From contig JALHQO010000014.1 in the NCBI GenBank assembly GCA_022841905.1, positions 1 to 64,000 of the forward strand: a stretch of 64,000 bases of DNA, written 5' to 3'. The first letter of the stretch is position 1. Every line of letters starts with the position of its first letter. Positions 38,183-48,509 of the stretch are shown piece after piece. The notes below the pieces were generated by a model, which was not told the origin of the DNA, made no database searches, and saw only the letters and a list, made by a program, of their open reading frames with translations. The stretch comes from Hyphomonadaceae bacterium (GTDB taxonomy: Bacteria; Pseudomonadota; Alphaproteobacteria; Caulobacterales; Aquidulcibacteraceae). The position numbers were made by a program, and so were the translations under genes.

Positions 38183-38611
38183 TCAGCTCGGGCAGCGCGG
38201 CGTGCGATCGCGTGCAAACCAGAGCACGACGTCGGTGGAGTTGGCCTCGCCTGGCGGGTAATCGCCTGGAAAGATGTTGAGCACGTTGAGGCAGTTGTTT
38301 TCGTCGGTGCGCTCGGCCGTCATGCCGCCAGTGACGTACTGGCCCTGATACCAGCCTTGCTCGCCCAACTGGCCGATATATTCGGCGGCGATCGCGGTGG
38401 AGCCGAAGCGGGGCATGGTCACGCACGCAATCTCGAACACAGCAGTGTCGGTGATCGCTTCGGGATACATGCAATCGGGCGGCACGGCCGAGCCTTCGAC
38501 GAGAGCAAGCCGGATCGAGTCCGGCAACAGAATGGGCGCGTCCTGCGCGGCGGCGTTGGCGCAAGGCAGTGCTATGGCGGCGATGGCGATGAGGAGGCGG
38601 CGAATATTCAA
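38183..38611 (-). CDS. Secreted protein of unknown function inside the trp operon
   Basis: A 142-residue protein with an N-terminal Sec signal ([22 protein letters not shown] in residues 2-23, cleavage after AAAQ or ANA) and a small polar mature domain with several cysteines (DCMYPEA, EIACVTM, ENNCLN, TPRCPS), suggesting disulphides in the periplasm. The preferred start is TTG 38611, which shares TTGA with the trpB stop, and its own stop lies 2 bases before the trpA start. I do not recognise the family. The tight packing says it is expressed with the tryptophan synthase genes. Confidence 0.65.
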   Translation of the reverse strand: MNIRRLLIAIAAIALPCANAAAQDAPILLPDSIRLALVEGSAVPPDCMYPEAITDTAVFEIACVTMPRFGSTAIAAEYIGQLGEQGWYQGQYVTGGMTAERTDENNCLNVLNIFPGDYPPGEANSTDVVLWFARDRTPRCPS

Positions 38612-39822
38612 AGCGTTACTCCTAGTGCGTCTGCGACAGTGAAAACGTCTTTGTCCCCGCGCCCGCATAAATTCATGATGACAAGCCCGCCCTTGCCAAT
38701 CTCGCGCGCCACATCGCCCAGGCGCGCCAAGGCGTGGCTTGGCTCAAGCGCGGGCAGAATGCCTTCCAAACGCGCACAAAGCTTGAAGGCTTCGAGCGCT
38801 TCGTCGTCGGTGGCGCTGAGATACTGAGCCCGGCCGATGTCGGCGAGATAGGAATGTTCAGGGCCGACGCCCGGATAGTCGAGCCCGGCGCTGATCGAGT
38901 GGCCCTCAAGAATTTGGCCGTCTGCGTTCTGCAACAAATACGTGCGGTTGCCGTGCAGCACGCCGGGTCGGCCGCCATTGATCGCGGCGCTATGCTCGAA
39001 GCGATCGTCAATGCCGCGCCCCGCCGCTTCGACGCCGATGAGGCGCACGCTTTCGTCGGCGATGAAGGGATGGAAAAGCCCGATGGCGTTAGAGCCGCCA
39101 CCGATGCACGCCATCACCGCGTCGGGCAGGCGCCCTTCGCGCTCCAGGATTTGCTCGCGCGCTTCGCGGCCGATCACGCTTTGAAAGTCGCGCACCATTT
39201 CCGGATAGGGGTGCGGACCAGCGGCTGTGCCGATGCAATAGAACGTGTCGGCGACATTAGTGACCCAATCGCGCAGCGCTTCGTTCATCGCGTCCTTCAG
39301 CGTCGCCGCGCCTGACGTAACGGGCCGCACTTCGGCGCCGAGCAACTTCATGCGGAAGACGTTTGGCTTCTGGCGCTCGATGTCGGTCGCGCCCATGAAC
39401 ACCACGCAGGGCAAACCCAAGCGCGCGCAAATCGTGGCGGTGGCGACGCCGTGTTGGCCGGCGCCGGTTTCAGCGATGATGCGCGTCTTGCCCATGCGCT
39501 GCGCGAGCAGCACTTGGCCGAGGCAATTGTTGATCTTGTGAGCGCCGGTGTGATTGAGCTCGTCGCGTTTGAAGTAAATCTTCGCCCCGCCGAAATGCGC
39601 GGTCATCCGCTCGGCGAAATAGAGCGGCGAGGGGCGGCCGACATAATGGGTCCAGAAGTCGGCCATCGTCGCTGCAAACGCGGGGTCGACCTGGGCTTCG
39701 CGGTAAGCGCGCTCCAGATCGAGCACCAGCGGCATCAGCGTCTCGGCCACGAAACGGCCGCCATAGGAACCGAACCGGCCCTCGGCGTCAGGTAGCTCTT
39801 GCCAGTTGCGGCGCACGTCCAT
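38608..39822 (-). CDS. trpB: Tryptophan synthase beta subunit
   Basis: A 404-residue PLP enzyme that condenses indole with serine. The PLP lysine is in [22 protein letters not shown] is the catalytic loop, and the phosphate-binding GGGSNAIG is near residue 235. The end VADALGVTL is normal. The start ATG lies 9 bases after the trpF stop. Confidence 0.97.
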   Translation of the reverse strand: MDVRRNWQELPDAEGRFGSYGGRFVAETLMPLVLDLERAYREAQVDPAFAATMADFWTHYVGRPSPLYFAERMTAHFGGAKIYFKRDELNHTGAHKINNCLGQVLLAQRMGKTRIIAETGAGQHGVATATICARLGLPCVVFMGATDIERQKPNVFRMKLLGAEVRPVTSGAATLKDAMNEALRDWVTNVADTFYCIGTAAGPHPYPEMVRDFQSVIGREAREQILEREGRLPDAVMACIGGGSNAIGLFHPFIADESVRLIGVEAAGRGIDDRFEHSAAINGGRPGVLHGNRTYLLQNADGQILEGHSISAGLDYPGVGPEHSYLADIGRAQYLSATDDEALEAFKLCARLEGILPALEPSHALARLGDVAREIGKGGLVIMNLCGRGDKDVFTVADALGVTL

Positions 39823-39831
39823 GGGGCGAGC

Positions 39832-40464
39832 TTAGACTTCCACTGCCGTCAAGAATTGGGCGATCAGGAGGGGGTCCTTTAGGCCGGGGGCGGTTTCCAC
39901 ACCAGAGGACACGTCCACTAGGTCGGCGCCGGATACAGCCATCGCCTCGCGGACGTTCGCAGGCGTCAGTCCGCCGGCCAAGAACCAGGGCCGGCCAAAC
40001 ACGCGCCCGCCCAGCAAACCCCAGTCAAACGCCAGGGCGTTGCCGCCCGGTAGGCCGGCTATTGGGGCCTGGGCGTCGAACAGGAACATATCGACCACCC
40101 CGTCATAGGGGCGGGTGGCGTGGAGGTCCTCGGCGCGGGCGACGCCGATCGCCTTGATCAGCCCGCGCCTGGCGAAGGGCCTGACTTCGGTCGCGCGCTG
40201 CGGGCTTTCACCGCCGTGGAGCTGGATCCAGTCCGGTTGGGCGGCAGCGACGGCGGCGGCGATGTGCGCGTCGTCGGCGCTCACGGTGACAAGCACGGTC
40301 TCGACCCGCCCACGCGCGCGCTGGGCGAGCGCCGCTAGTTTTTGCGGCGGCAAGTAGCGCGGGCTCTTTGGATAGGTGACGAAGCCGACGAAGCGCGCGC
40401 CGCCTTCGATGGCGGCGTCCAGCGCTTCGACACTCGTGATCCCGCAGATTTTCGCGTCAGGCAT
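39832..40464 (-). CDS. trpF: Phosphoribosylanthranilate isomerase
   Basis: A 210-residue TIM-barrel isomerase of tryptophan synthesis. KICGITSVEALDAA carries the catalytic Cys, RFVGFVTYPKSPRYLP the conserved region, WIQLHGGESP the next strand, VDMFLFDAQ the catalytic Asp and VDVSSGVETAPGLKDP the phosphate site. It is the first gene of the trpF-trpB-orf-trpA-accD-folC run. A hairpin lies between it and mscL upstream. Confidence 0.95.
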   Translation of the reverse strand: MPDAKICGITSVEALDAAIEGGARFVGFVTYPKSPRYLPPQKLAALAQRARGRVETVLVTVSADDAHIAAAVAAAQPDWIQLHGGESPQRATEVRPFARRGLIKAIGVARAEDLHATRPYDGVVDMFLFDAQAPIAGLPGGNALAFDWGLLGGRVFGRPWFLAGGLTPANVREAMAVSGADLVDVSSGVETAPGLKDPLLIAQFLTAVEV

Positions 40465-40479
40465 GTGAACTAGGGGAGT

Positions 40480-40537
40480 AGGGCCGTGGGGCGTTAAGGC
40501 AATAGGGTTCGCCGATTGCCTTGCGCTCTACGGCCTT
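40480..40537 (-). terminator. Imperfect long hairpin between mscL and trpF
   Basis: AAGGCAAT (40496-40503) pairs with ATTGCCTT (40515-40522), and 40480-40487 pairs with 40530-40537 with one wobble. The structure begins at the mscL stop and ends 15 bases before the trpF start on the minus strand. It has no T run, so it may be an mscL terminator or a leader structure of the trp genes. Confidence 0.5.
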
Positions 40538-40970
40538 ACTTCTTCAGCAGATCACGGATTTCGGTCAGCAGCTTGATGTCTGCGGGTGTTTCGGCGACGG
40601 GCGCAGGCTTGGCTTCTTCCTTGCGCTTCATCGTGTTCATCGCCTTGATCACCAGAAACAGCACCCAGGCGACAATAAAGAACTTGATCGCCGCGTTGAT
40701 GAATTTGCCGTAGTTGATCGCGACTTCCGGCACGGCGGCAACGTAACCAGCGGCGCCTTCCGTGCCGATTGCTGGCGTGCCCGCTTTCAAAACCAGTTTC
40801 AGTGTCGCGAAATCAATGCCCGCGAGCAGCAGGCCGATTGGCGGCATGACGATGTCGTCCACCAGGGAAGACACGATCGTGCCGAACGCAGCGCCGATGA
40901 TCACGCCGACCGCGAGATCGACGACGTTCCCCTTCAACGCGAACTCGCGGAATTCCTTCAGCATCGACAT
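40536..40970 (-). CDS. mscL: Large-conductance mechanosensitive channel
   Basis: A 144-residue MscL. The start [20 protein letters not shown] leads into TM1 with the gating-ring Gly-rich [19 protein letters not shown]. The periplasmic loop is followed by TM2 ([22 protein letters not shown]) and the cytoplasmic helix ending [11 protein letters not shown]. It releases solutes under hypo-osmotic shock. The ATG at 40970 gives the normal family N-terminus. Confidence 0.95.
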   Translation of the reverse strand: MSMLKEFREFALKGNVVDLAVGVIIGAAFGTIVSSLVDDIVMPPIGLLLAGIDFATLKLVLKAGTPAIGTEGAAGYVAAVPEVAINYGKFINAAIKFFIVAWVLFLVIKAMNTMKRKEEAKPAPVAETPADIKLLTEIRDLLKK

Positions 40971-41115
40971 TAGCGGAGCCTTCTCGGGTGGACTGGATGG
41001 CGAGGGCTCTTGCCAGACTTCGCGCGGTCGGGCCAGCCGGGTCACGGCGCACTTGGACGTCCTTGTAATTCTTACTACATTGTCGCCCGAGCAAGGGATT
41101 CGAGCGAGGGGCGCG

Positions 41116-42129
41116 ATGAAGCTGGGGACGATTTGGCGCGTGGTTTGGCCCGAGCGTGGGCCGTTGTTTGCGGTCGTCGGCGGCATCGTCTCACTGTTGG
41201 GCGACTTCGCCAGCTTCCTCGGCAATATCGCCTCGCCGCAGCTATTGCTTTGGCCCGCTGTCGGCCTCGCCGGCCTGCTGGCTTGGTTCTGCCTCGGCCG
41301 CGTGACGGCCGTTCCAGCGGGCGCGGAGCCTGCGGTTGAGAACGCGGCGGTGCAGTGCCGTGAGTGCGATGCGTTCCGCGTCATGCTCTTTGCGAGCGCT
41401 GGCGTCGTGCTCTTGCTGCTCGCCGGCCAGGGCACGACCGCGACCGAGCGGATCGGCGCGCAACTGGGCCTGATCCAGGAAGACGTCGAGGCGATCCGTG
41501 ACGACACCACCGCGATCCGCGATGTCACCGCGTCTTCTGAATTGGTGCGAAATCCGCGCTCGGCGGAAGATTTCTTCCGCAATGCCTGGATCCACAACAT
41601 GGTTCGCCGCGACGCGCAAAGCGCGTGGACGTCGATCCAGGGCCTCTATGAAAGTCACACGCCGAACAAGCTCGATGCGGCGGAGCTCTACTTCAATGCC
41701 GGGCGGGCGTTTGTCGCCCGCGAGCAATTGCTGAACCAGATGATCGCGATTGGCCGCCAGCGCCGCGATGCGTCGATGCTGGTGATGGCGGCGCGCAACG
41801 TCGATACAAACGAGCAGGCGTACGCGTTATTGGACGAAGCGCGCGCCATCGATCCGGAATTGCCGTTCACGCACTGGGACCCGTTCCGCACGCAATTCAT
41901 CGGCCTCGTGCCCGGCGGCACGCCGGAGCAGCAGCTGGAGCAATCGCGGCGCTCCTTGGCTGGTGCGGAGACCTTCTTGGAAGTCGCGGGGCGTAAGCCG
42001 GTGGCGAGCTATTACTACCAGCCTCAGCACGCGCCAGACATGGAAAGCTTCGTGCGCAGCCAGATCGATACGTATCGCGGCACGGTGCGCAATTGGGAGC
42101 AGGTCGTGCAGGGGCGCGGGCGGCTCTAG
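41116..42129 (+). CDS. Membrane-anchored protein of unknown function with helical C-terminal domain
   Basis: A 337-residue protein. Two hydrophobic segments (about 18-62) and a third (about 87-107) are followed by a short coiled-coil-like stretch ([22 protein letters not shown]) and a soluble helical region of about 200 residues with TPR-like spacing ([23 protein letters not shown], then NTNEQ-like turns). A CxxC pair lies between spans 2 and 3 (VQCREC). The start ATG 41116 follows GAGGGGCGCG. Function unknown; it could be a scaffold at the inner membrane. Confidence 0.6.
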   Translation: MKLGTIWRVVWPERGPLFAVVGGIVSLLGDFASFLGNIASPQLLLWPAVGLAGLLAWFCLGRVTAVPAGAEPAVENAAVQCRECDAFRVMLFASAGVVLLLLAGQGTTATERIGAQLGLIQEDVEAIRDDTTAIRDVTASSELVRNPRSAEDFFRNAWIHNMVRRDAQSAWTSIQGLYESHTPNKLDAAELYFNAGRAFVAREQLLNQMIAIGRQRRDASMLVMAARNVDTNEQAYALLDEARAIDPELPFTHWDPFRTQFIGLVPGGTPEQQLEQSRRSLAGAETFLEVAGRKPVASYYYQPQHAPDMESFVRSQIDTYRGTVRNWEQVVQGRGRL

Positions 42130-42130
42130 C

Positions 42131-42421
42131 TTACGGTTCTTCGCCGCCATTGACCTTTAGCCGCAGCTCTTTGCCCGGCTTGAAGAAGGGCACGAGCTTG
42201 GCTTCGACTTTTACCGCAGCGCCGGTGCGCGGATTACGGCCGGTGCGCGCGTCGCGCTTGCGCACCGAGAAGGCGCCGAAGCCGCGCAGCTCAACGCGGC
42301 CACCTTCGGCCAACGCCACGCCGATTTCATCAAGCACCACGTCCACCGCGTGCTCGATCTCGGCGGCCTTGATGGGCGCCATCTCTTCTTGGAGTTTGTT
42401 GACCAATTCCGACCGCAGCAT
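42131..42421 (-). CDS. ihfB: Integration host factor subunit beta
   Basis: A 96-residue HU/IHF-fold protein with the beta-subunit start [14 protein letters not shown], the arm motif [21 protein letters not shown] and the Pro that intercalates DNA in NPRTGA. It bends DNA sharply at specific sites as a heterodimer with IhfA. It is downstream of rpsA in the same direction, the usual alphaproteobacterial order, but a terminator separates the two. Confidence 0.92.
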   Translation of the reverse strand: MLRSELVNKLQEEMAPIKAAEIEHAVDVVLDEIGVALAEGGRVELRGFGAFSVRKRDARTGRNPRTGAAVKVEAKLVPFFKPGKELRLKVNGGEEP

Positions 42422-42510
42422 CGGATTCCCCGTTCACGATCCTGTGTTCCCGTTAAAGAGCGCGGCAGGGGCGCGGCGTCAACTGCCACGTGCTTGAATT
42501 TTGGAAAGAA

Positions 42511-42541
42511 AAAGCCCGGCGCGGGGTTCGCGCCGGGCTTT
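42511..42541 (-). terminator. Rho-independent terminator of rpsA
   Basis: A 12-bp perfect stem (42511-42522 with 42530-42541) with a 7-base loop, followed on the minus strand by a T-rich tail (TTCTTT). It lies about 30 bases after the rpsA stop. Confidence 0.88.
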
Positions 42542-42571
42542 TAAGCAGAATGCCGATGGTTCGGCGGACGC

Positions 42572-44263
42572 TTACTTCTTGTCCTTCAGAGCCGCGCCCA
42601 GGATGTCCCCGAGTGAAGCGCCGCTGTCGGACGAGCCGAACTGGGCGATGGCTTCCTTCTCATCGGCCAGTTCCATGGCCTTGATCGAGAGCGCCACTTT
42701 GCGGCTGGCCTTGTCGAAGCCGGTCACCATCGCATCGACCCGATCGCCCTTGGAGAAGCGGTCGGCGCGTTGTTCTTGGCGATCACGCGACAGGTCCGAC
42801 TTGCGGATGAAGCTGCGCAGGGCATTGCCTTCGCCGAACGCCACTTCGATGCCGCCGGTCGCCACGTCGACGATTTCGACCGTAATGATCTGGCCGCGCT
42901 TGAACTCGGCGTCCGCCATCGGGTCGTTGTCGACCTGCTTGATGCCGAGCGAGATGCGCTCCTTCTCGATATCGACGTCGAGCACCTTGGCTTTGACCAT
43001 GTCGCCCTTGTTGTAACGGGCGAGCGCCTCTTCGCCCTGGACGTCCCAGGCGATGTCGGAGAGGTGGACCATGCCATCGAGCTCGGCGTTGAGACCGATG
43101 AACAGACCGAACTCGGTGATGTTCTTGACCTCGCCTTCGATGATCGAGCCGACGCCGCTTTCGGCAACGAACGCGTCCCAAGGATTGCTCTGGGCTTGCT
43201 TGATGCCGAGCGAGATGCGGCGCTTTTCGCCGTCGACGTCGAGCACTTGCACATCGACTTCCTGAGAGGTGCTCAGGATCTTCGAGGGGTGCAGGTTCTT
43301 CTTGGTCCAGCTCATTTCGCTGACGTGCACCAGGCCTTCAACGCCCGGCTCGAGTTCAACGAAAGCGCCGTAGTCGGTGATGTTGGTGACGCGGCCGGTG
43401 AACTTGCCGCCAGCCGGGTATTTCGCGTCCACGCCATCCCACGGATCGCTCAACAATTGCTTCATGCCGAGGCTGATGCGCTGGGTTTCCGGGTTGATCT
43501 TGACGATCTGGACTTTCACTGTGTCGCCCACATTGAGCACTTGGCTCGGGTGGTTGACGCGCTTCCAGCTCATGTCGGTGACGTGCAGCAGGCCGTCGAT
43601 GCCGCCCAAATCAACGAATGCGCCGTAATCGGTGATGTTTTTGACGATGCCTTCGCGGACTTCGCCTTCCTTCAGCTGACCGACGATCTCGGCGCGTTCC
43701 GAAGCGCGGCTCTCTTCGAGCACGGCGCGGCGGGAGACGACGATGTTGCCGCGCTGGCGGTCCATCTTCAGGATCGCGAACGGCTGCACGATGTTCATCA
43801 GCGGGCCGACGTCGCGCACGGGGCGGATATCGACTTGGCTGCCCGGCAAGAACGCGTTGGCGCCGCCGAGGTCGACAGTGAAGCCGCCCTTCACGCGGCC
43901 GACGAGCGCGCCATTGACGGCTTCTTGTGCGGCGAATGATTTTTCGAGACGCGTCCAGGCTTCTTCGCGGCGCGCCTTCTCGCGGCTGACGACAGCGTCG
44001 CCGAGCGCGTTTTCGATGCGATCGAGATAGACTTCGACGATGTCGCCCACTTTCGGAGCGCCGGCGCCGTCATCGATCAGAAATTCGCGAACTGGAATAC
44101 GGCCTTCGGTTTTCAGGCCAATGTCGACGACGACGAAATCGTTTTCGATCGCCACGACGGTCGCCGGGATAACCCGGCCTTCCACCATGCCGCGTGATCC
44201 GAGGCTTTCATCCAAAAGAGCCGCGAAATCGTCGCGCGTGGGGGTCTGGGCTTCAGTAGCCAT
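42572..44263 (-). CDS. rpsA: 30S ribosomal protein S1
   Basis: A 563-residue protein with six S1 RNA-binding repeats. Repeats 3-6 are easily seen by the recurring [13 protein letters not shown] / [10 protein letters not shown] signature; the first two are the diverged ribosome-docking repeats. It recruits mRNA to the 30S subunit. The start is the ATG at 44263 ([13 protein letters not shown]). It lies 171 bases downstream of cmk. Confidence 0.97.
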   Translation of the reverse strand: MATEAQTPTRDDFAALLDESLGSRGMVEGRVIPATVVAIENDFVVVDIGLKTEGRIPVREFLIDDGAGAPKVGDIVEVYLDRIENALGDAVVSREKARREEAWTRLEKSFAAQEAVNGALVGRVKGGFTVDLGGANAFLPGSQVDIRPVRDVGPLMNIVQPFAILKMDRQRGNIVVSRRAVLEESRASERAEIVGQLKEGEVREGIVKNITDYGAFVDLGGIDGLLHVTDMSWKRVNHPSQVLNVGDTVKVQIVKINPETQRISLGMKQLLSDPWDGVDAKYPAGGKFTGRVTNITDYGAFVELEPGVEGLVHVSEMSWTKKNLHPSKILSTSQEVDVQVLDVDGEKRRISLGIKQAQSNPWDAFVAESGVGSIIEGEVKNITEFGLFIGLNAELDGMVHLSDIAWDVQGEEALARYNKGDMVKAKVLDVDIEKERISLGIKQVDNDPMADAEFKRGQIITVEIVDVATGGIEVAFGEGNALRSFIRKSDLSRDRQEQRADRFSKGDRVDAMVTGFDKASRKVALSIKAMELADEKEAIAQFGSSDSGASLGDILGAALKDKK

Positions 44264-44434
44264 TCTTACTTCAACTCCAACATTGATAAGGGCCGACCGG
44301 TTGGCTCCGGCGGTCTCGGCTGCACCATGCGGCCGTCCTTCGATTTGGCTTAAGCAGCGCCAAGCGACCCGGGCCCAGTTGGACCTCAGGAACGCGGGAT
44401 CTCTATAGATAGAGAGGCTCGGCCCGGCAAGAAG

Positions 44435-45061
44435 CTATGCCGTCCTCATGCGCTCAATGATGGCCACGGCCGCGGCGACTGCCGCATCGATTGAGAGGGC
44501 GGTGGTGTCCAGCAAATGGGCGTCGGACGCCTGGTAGAGCGGTGAATCGGCGCGTTTCATATCGCGCTCGTCGCGTTCGGCGATTTGCGCCTTCAGGTCT
44601 TCAAAGCTGATCGCTTCGCCCTGTTTCTGCAGTTCAGCCAGCCTGCGGCGGGTGCGCTCCTCCAGTGACGCGGTGACGAAGAGCTTCACGTCGGCGTCGG
44701 GGCAAATGACGGTGGCGATGTCGCGGCCATCAAGCACCGCGCCAGCAGGATCGGCGGCGAAGGCGCGCTGAGCCCGGCGCAGCACGGCGCGTACGGCCGA
44801 GATGCTGGCGACCTTGGATGCGGCGAGCCCGACGGCGCTGGAGCGGATGCGGTGCTCATCGATCGCGGCAAGATCAAGCGCCTCGGCGGCCTCGATCGCA
44901 GCCGCCTCCTCGGCTGGATCGCCGCCGGCATCGAGCACGGCTAGGCCCACGGCGCGGTAGAGCGCGCCCGTATCGAGCCGCTTCAGCCCATAATGTTTGG
45001 CGACGCCGGCCGCGACCGTGCCCTTGCCGGAAGCCGTGGGTCCATCGATGGCGATGATCAT
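44435..45061 (-). CDS. cmk: Cytidylate kinase
   Basis: A 208-residue NMP kinase. The P-loop GPTASGKGT is at residues 6-14. LDTGALYRAVGLAVLDAGG and LDGRDIATVICPDADVKLFVTA are conserved, and RDERDMKRADSPL is the lid. It phosphorylates CMP and dCMP. In most relatives aroA precedes it directly; here a monooxygenase and a symporter gene lie between. Confidence 0.95.
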   Translation of the reverse strand: MIIAIDGPTASGKGTVAAGVAKHYGLKRLDTGALYRAVGLAVLDAGGDPAEEAAAIEAAEALDLAAIDEHRIRSSAVGLAASKVASISAVRAVLRRAQRAFAADPAGAVLDGRDIATVICPDADVKLFVTASLEERTRRRLAELQKQGEAISFEDLKAQIAERDERDMKRADSPLYQASDAHLLDTTALSIDAAVAAAVAIIERMRTA

Positions 45062-45132
45062 GGGCGCGACTTAGCAGTCATGTTCCGTAGCGCAAGCTTG
45101 ACACAGCGTCACGAAACGCGCGGGATTCAGAC

Positions 45133-46632
45133 ATGAGCATTGAATCCTTTGACGTCGTGATCGTCGGCGCGGGCCTGTCGGGCATTGGCGCCGGCTACCA
45201 TTTGCAGCGCGACTGCCCGGGCAAAAGCTACGTCATCTTGGAAAACCGCGCCGCGATTGGCGGCACCTGGGACCTGTTCCGCTATCCCGGCATCCGCTCG
45301 GACAGCGACATGTTCACCTTGGGATATAGCTTTAAGCCGTGGACCGAGCAGAAGGCCATCGCAGACGGTTCCTCCATCCGCAAATACGTGAACGAGACGG
45401 CGCGGGAGCACGGCATCGATCAGCACATCCGCTTCAGACATCGCGTCGTGAAGGCGGAATGGTCGAGCGCGGACGCGCGCTGGACTGTCACGGCGGAACA
45501 CGACGGCGGGCAGACACGCTTCACCTGCAAATTCCTGCTGATGGCTACCGGCTATTATAATTACCAGCGCGGCTATCTCCCCGAGTTCAAGGGCGCCGAC
45601 CGGTTCCAGGGCGACCTCATCCACCCGCAATTCTGGCCGGAGAACTTCGACTATGCGGGCAAACGCGTCGTCGTTATCGGATCCGGGGCGACGGCGATGA
45701 CGCTGGTGCCGGCGCTGACCGACAAAGCCGCGCACGTGACGATGGTGCAGCGCTCGCCAACATGGGTCGCGTCGTTGCCGGCCGAGGATCGTTTGGCGAA
45801 TTTAGCGCGGCGCTATTTGCCGGCGCAGCTGGCCTATGATCTCACGCGCTTCCGCAAGATCGCCTTCCAGCAGTTTCTTTTCCGTATGAGCCGCAAGCAG
45901 CCGGAAAAGGTGAAGCGGCGGCTACTCGATCTCATCCGCGAGCAGCTTGGTCCAGACTATGATATCGAGAAAGACTTCACGCCGCGCTACAATCCTTGGA
46001 CGCAGCGTCTGTGCCTCGTGCCCGATAACGATCTTTTTGTTGCGTTGCGCGAAGGCAAGGCCTCAATCGCCACCGACACGATCGATACCTTCACAGAGAA
46101 GGGGCTCAAGCTTTCCTCCGGCCGCGAGATCGAAGCCGACGTCATCGTCACGGCGACGGGGCTTAGCTTGCAAATGCTTGGCGGCGCGGAGTTGTTCGTC
46201 GACGGCGCCAAGGTCGAGACTGGACAATCATTCGCCTACAAGGGCGTGATGATTAACGACGTGCCCAACATGGTGTGGGTGATATTCGGTTATCTGAACG
46301 CGTCGTGGACATTGCGCGCCGACCTGATCAACGAATACGCCTGCCGTCTGATCAACTACATGGACGAATACGGTCTCGATCAGGCGACGCCGCGGTTGAG
46401 CGGCGAACAGGAGGCGCTGCCGTTCTCGGATTTTTCCTCCGGCTATTTCCAGCGCGCGCAGGAGATACTACCCAAGCAAGCTGGTGTCGCCCCTTGGATA
46501 CAAAGCCAAAGTTATGCGCGTGATTTGCGTGATTTGCGCTATGGCGCGATCGAGGATGGCGTGCTGGAGCTAAAGCGTAAGCCGGCGCCGGCGCTTGCGC
46601 CTCAACGAGCGCTCGTGGAAACCGTCGGCTGA
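45133..46632 (+). CDS. Flavin monooxygenase, Baeyer-Villiger type (EthA-like)
   Basis: A 499-residue FAD/NADPH enzyme. The first Rossmann motif GAGLSGIGAG is at residues 12-21, the Baeyer-Villiger fingerprint F-x-G-x3-H-x3-W-P is Phe158, Gly160, His164, Trp168-Pro169, and the second Rossmann motif VVVIGSGATAMT is around 179-190. NRAAIGGTWDLFRYPGIRSDSDM matches the EthA/BVMO subgroup. It should insert oxygen next to a ketone. It is divergent from cmk and followed by a symporter 56 bases downstream. Confidence 0.9.
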   Translation: MSIESFDVVIVGAGLSGIGAGYHLQRDCPGKSYVILENRAAIGGTWDLFRYPGIRSDSDMFTLGYSFKPWTEQKAIADGSSIRKYVNETAREHGIDQHIRFRHRVVKAEWSSADARWTVTAEHDGGQTRFTCKFLLMATGYYNYQRGYLPEFKGADRFQGDLIHPQFWPENFDYAGKRVVVIGSGATAMTLVPALTDKAAHVTMVQRSPTWVASLPAEDRLANLARRYLPAQLAYDLTRFRKIAFQQFLFRMSRKQPEKVKRRLLDLIREQLGPDYDIEKDFTPRYNPWTQRLCLVPDNDLFVALREGKASIATDTIDTFTEKGLKLSSGREIEADVIVTATGLSLQMLGGAELFVDGAKVETGQSFAYKGVMINDVPNMVWVIFGYLNASWTLRADLINEYACRLINYMDEYGLDQATPRLSGEQEALPFSDFSSGYFQRAQEILPKQAGVAPWIQSQSYARDLRDLRYGAIEDGVLELKRKPAPALAPQRALVETVG

Positions 46633-46688
46633 TGCTGGTGCATGCACGCCGGTTGCGATAGACGCGGGCCACACTAAGGGGCGCGCGC

Positions 46689-47942
46689 TTGAAAGTTCTG
46701 AGCCTTCTCGTTCTCGTTTCGTTGATCGCGGGGCTTGTCGTCGGCGCGCTGATCCGCAGCGAAGCGCCGGGGCTGACCGCGTTCGCCAACAATCTCGAAG
46801 CCTTCGGCGGGCTCTGGCTCAACACATTGCGCATGACGGTGGTGCCGCTGGTGGTGTCACTGCTGATCACCGGCATTGCATCGGTGGCTGATACGGCCCG
46901 CACCGGCGGCCTGGTGCTGCGCGCGATTATCCTCTTTACCTTTTTGCTCTTCTTCGCCGCTCTCTACACGACGCTGGCGACGCACGGTCTGCTGGCGCTG
47001 TGGCCGGTGCAGTCTGATGCTGCGGCGGCCTTCGTCGCCGGCGTGGGCGATCAGGCGGTAACGGTGACTGAGGCGCCGACCTTCGGCGCCTGGCTGCAAG
47101 GCTTAGCGCCGGACAATCCCGTGCGTGCCGCGGCGGAGGACGGCGTGCTCTCGCTTGTCGTGTTCTCGATCTTCTTTGGCTTTGCCGCGACGCAGCTTGA
47201 GCCATCACTGCGCCAATCGATCGTGAGCTTTTTCCGGGCCGTGTCGGAAGCGATGATCGTTATCGTGCGTTGGGTTCTGCTGGCCGCGCCGATTGGCGTT
47301 TTTGCGTTGGCGCTGGGCGTTGGCTTGCGTGCGGGCTTCGGCGCGGCGGGCACCTTGGCGCAATATGTGGTGATCGTCACGGCGGTGACGGCGGGCTCAA
47401 CCGTATTGGCTTGGTTGCTTGCTATCACATGGGGGCGCCAACCGATTGCCCGCTTCACCGCGGCTGCAACGCCGGTTTGGGCGATCGCAGCGTCGACGCA
47501 ATCGTCTTTGGCGTCATTGCCCGCGATGCTGGAAGCCGCGTTGCGCGGGCTCCGCATTTCGCCGCACATCGCTGACGTTACGCTGCCGCTCGCCGTCGCG
47601 ATTTTTCGGTTCACCAGCCCGGTGGCCAACCTTGCGGTCTGCTTCTTCATCGCCGAACTCTACGGTCTCGAACCATCCATGCTGCAAATCGCGAGCGCGA
47701 TTTTCGTCGCCTACGCGGTGAGCATCGCGGCTGTCGGTCTGCCCGGGCAGATATCGTTCATCGCATCGATTGCGCCAATCTGTTTGGCGCTCGGCGTGCC
47801 CACGGAAGTGTTGGGCATTCTGATCGCAGTCGAGGTAATCCCGGACATTTTCCGAACGCTCGGCAATGTCACAGGCGATCTCGCCGCAACCTCCATCCTC
47901 GCGCGTAACACGCCGCGCGAGGAGGAGACGCTGAAGGATTAG
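46689..47942 (+). CDS. Dicarboxylate/amino acid:cation symporter (DAACS family)
   Basis: A 417-residue transporter with about eight membrane helices and two re-entrant loops. Family marks are NTLRMTVVPLVVSLLITGI, the serine-rich hairpin AIAASTQSSLASLP, and the late VSIAAVGLPGQISF and VEVIPDIFRTLGNVTGD regions. It takes up C4-dicarboxylates, glutamate or aspartate with Na+ or H+. The start is TTG at 46689 behind AAGGGG; no ATG fits. Its stop overlaps the convergent gene by 4 bases. Confidence 0.88.
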   Translation: MKVLSLLVLVSLIAGLVVGALIRSEAPGLTAFANNLEAFGGLWLNTLRMTVVPLVVSLLITGIASVADTARTGGLVLRAIILFTFLLFFAALYTTLATHGLLALWPVQSDAAAAFVAGVGDQAVTVTEAPTFGAWLQGLAPDNPVRAAAEDGVLSLVVFSIFFGFAATQLEPSLRQSIVSFFRAVSEAMIVIVRWVLLAAPIGVFALALGVGLRAGFGAAGTLAQYVVIVTAVTAGSTVLAWLLAITWGRQPIARFTAAATPVWAIAASTQSSLASLPAMLEAALRGLRISPHIADVTLPLAVAIFRFTSPVANLAVCFFIAELYGLEPSMLQIASAIFVAYAVSIAAVGLPGQISFIASIAPICLALGVPTEVLGILIAVEVIPDIFRTLGNVTGDLAATSILARNTPREEETLKD

Positions 47943-48412
47943 CGGCGGAATTGCTGACAAGCGTCAGCGTAGTGGCTTTCGGCTTGTTCGATGCGCACGG
48001 CTGAACTTTCGGCGCCGTAAGCATTATCCGTTTCCGACTCGGAAGCGCCAGCAATGGCGGCGTCGCCTTGCGCAGTGATACGCGTGCCAATAGTGCGCGC
48101 GGCGATGCGGACTTCCGCCGGCATCAGCGCTTGTGCGACGCCAGCGGTGACGCAATCGCAGAAGCCGGGCGTTTCATACTGTTCGCACGCGGCGCGATAG
48201 GTGCGTCGCGCCTCGCCAATCTCTTCATCGCTGGCGAGCTGACGCGCATCGGGCGTCGGCGTAACGGGCAGGACGTTGGCGGTCGGCGGCAGTTCCGCGC
48301 TGATGGCGGAATCGTACTGGCCGTTCGGGTTGAGCGGTTTGGTTTGGGCGATGGCGAGTGAGGTCAGCGAAACTGCTGACACAAGTGCGGCCGCTGCGAA
48401 TAGTTTGCGCAT
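47939..48412 (-). CDS. Secreted protein of unknown function
   Basis: A 157-residue protein with a Sec signal (MRKLFAAAALVSAVSLTSLAIA, cut near residue 22) and a helical mature domain with four cysteines (AACEQYETPGFCDC, ADACQQF). The ATG at 48412 is preferred because it gives a clean signal peptide and follows GGAGAC; the frame continues upstream without coding character. The Cys-rich CEQ...CDCV segment may bind a metal or form disulphides. No family was recognised. Confidence 0.6.
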   Translation of the reverse strand: MRKLFAAAALVSAVSLTSLAIAQTKPLNPNGQYDSAISAELPPTANVLPVTPTPDARQLASDEEIGEARRTYRAACEQYETPGFCDCVTAGVAQALMPAEVRIAARTIGTRITAQGDAAIAGASESETDNAYGAESSAVRIEQAESHYADACQQFRR

Positions 48413-48509
48413 GGGGATGTCTCCGGGGGTTGTGACGCGGAGAACGCGCGGTGGGCTGTGGAGTTGCGTTGCGGCACTGCGGAACCAAGAGTCACGGTGC
48501 TTGCCTCGC

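Noticed and set aside
40762-41115. Long N-terminal extension of the membrane protein at 41116
   Set aside because: The extension is antisense to mscL. The ATG at 41116 has an upstream purine-rich site and begins the hydrophobic domain.
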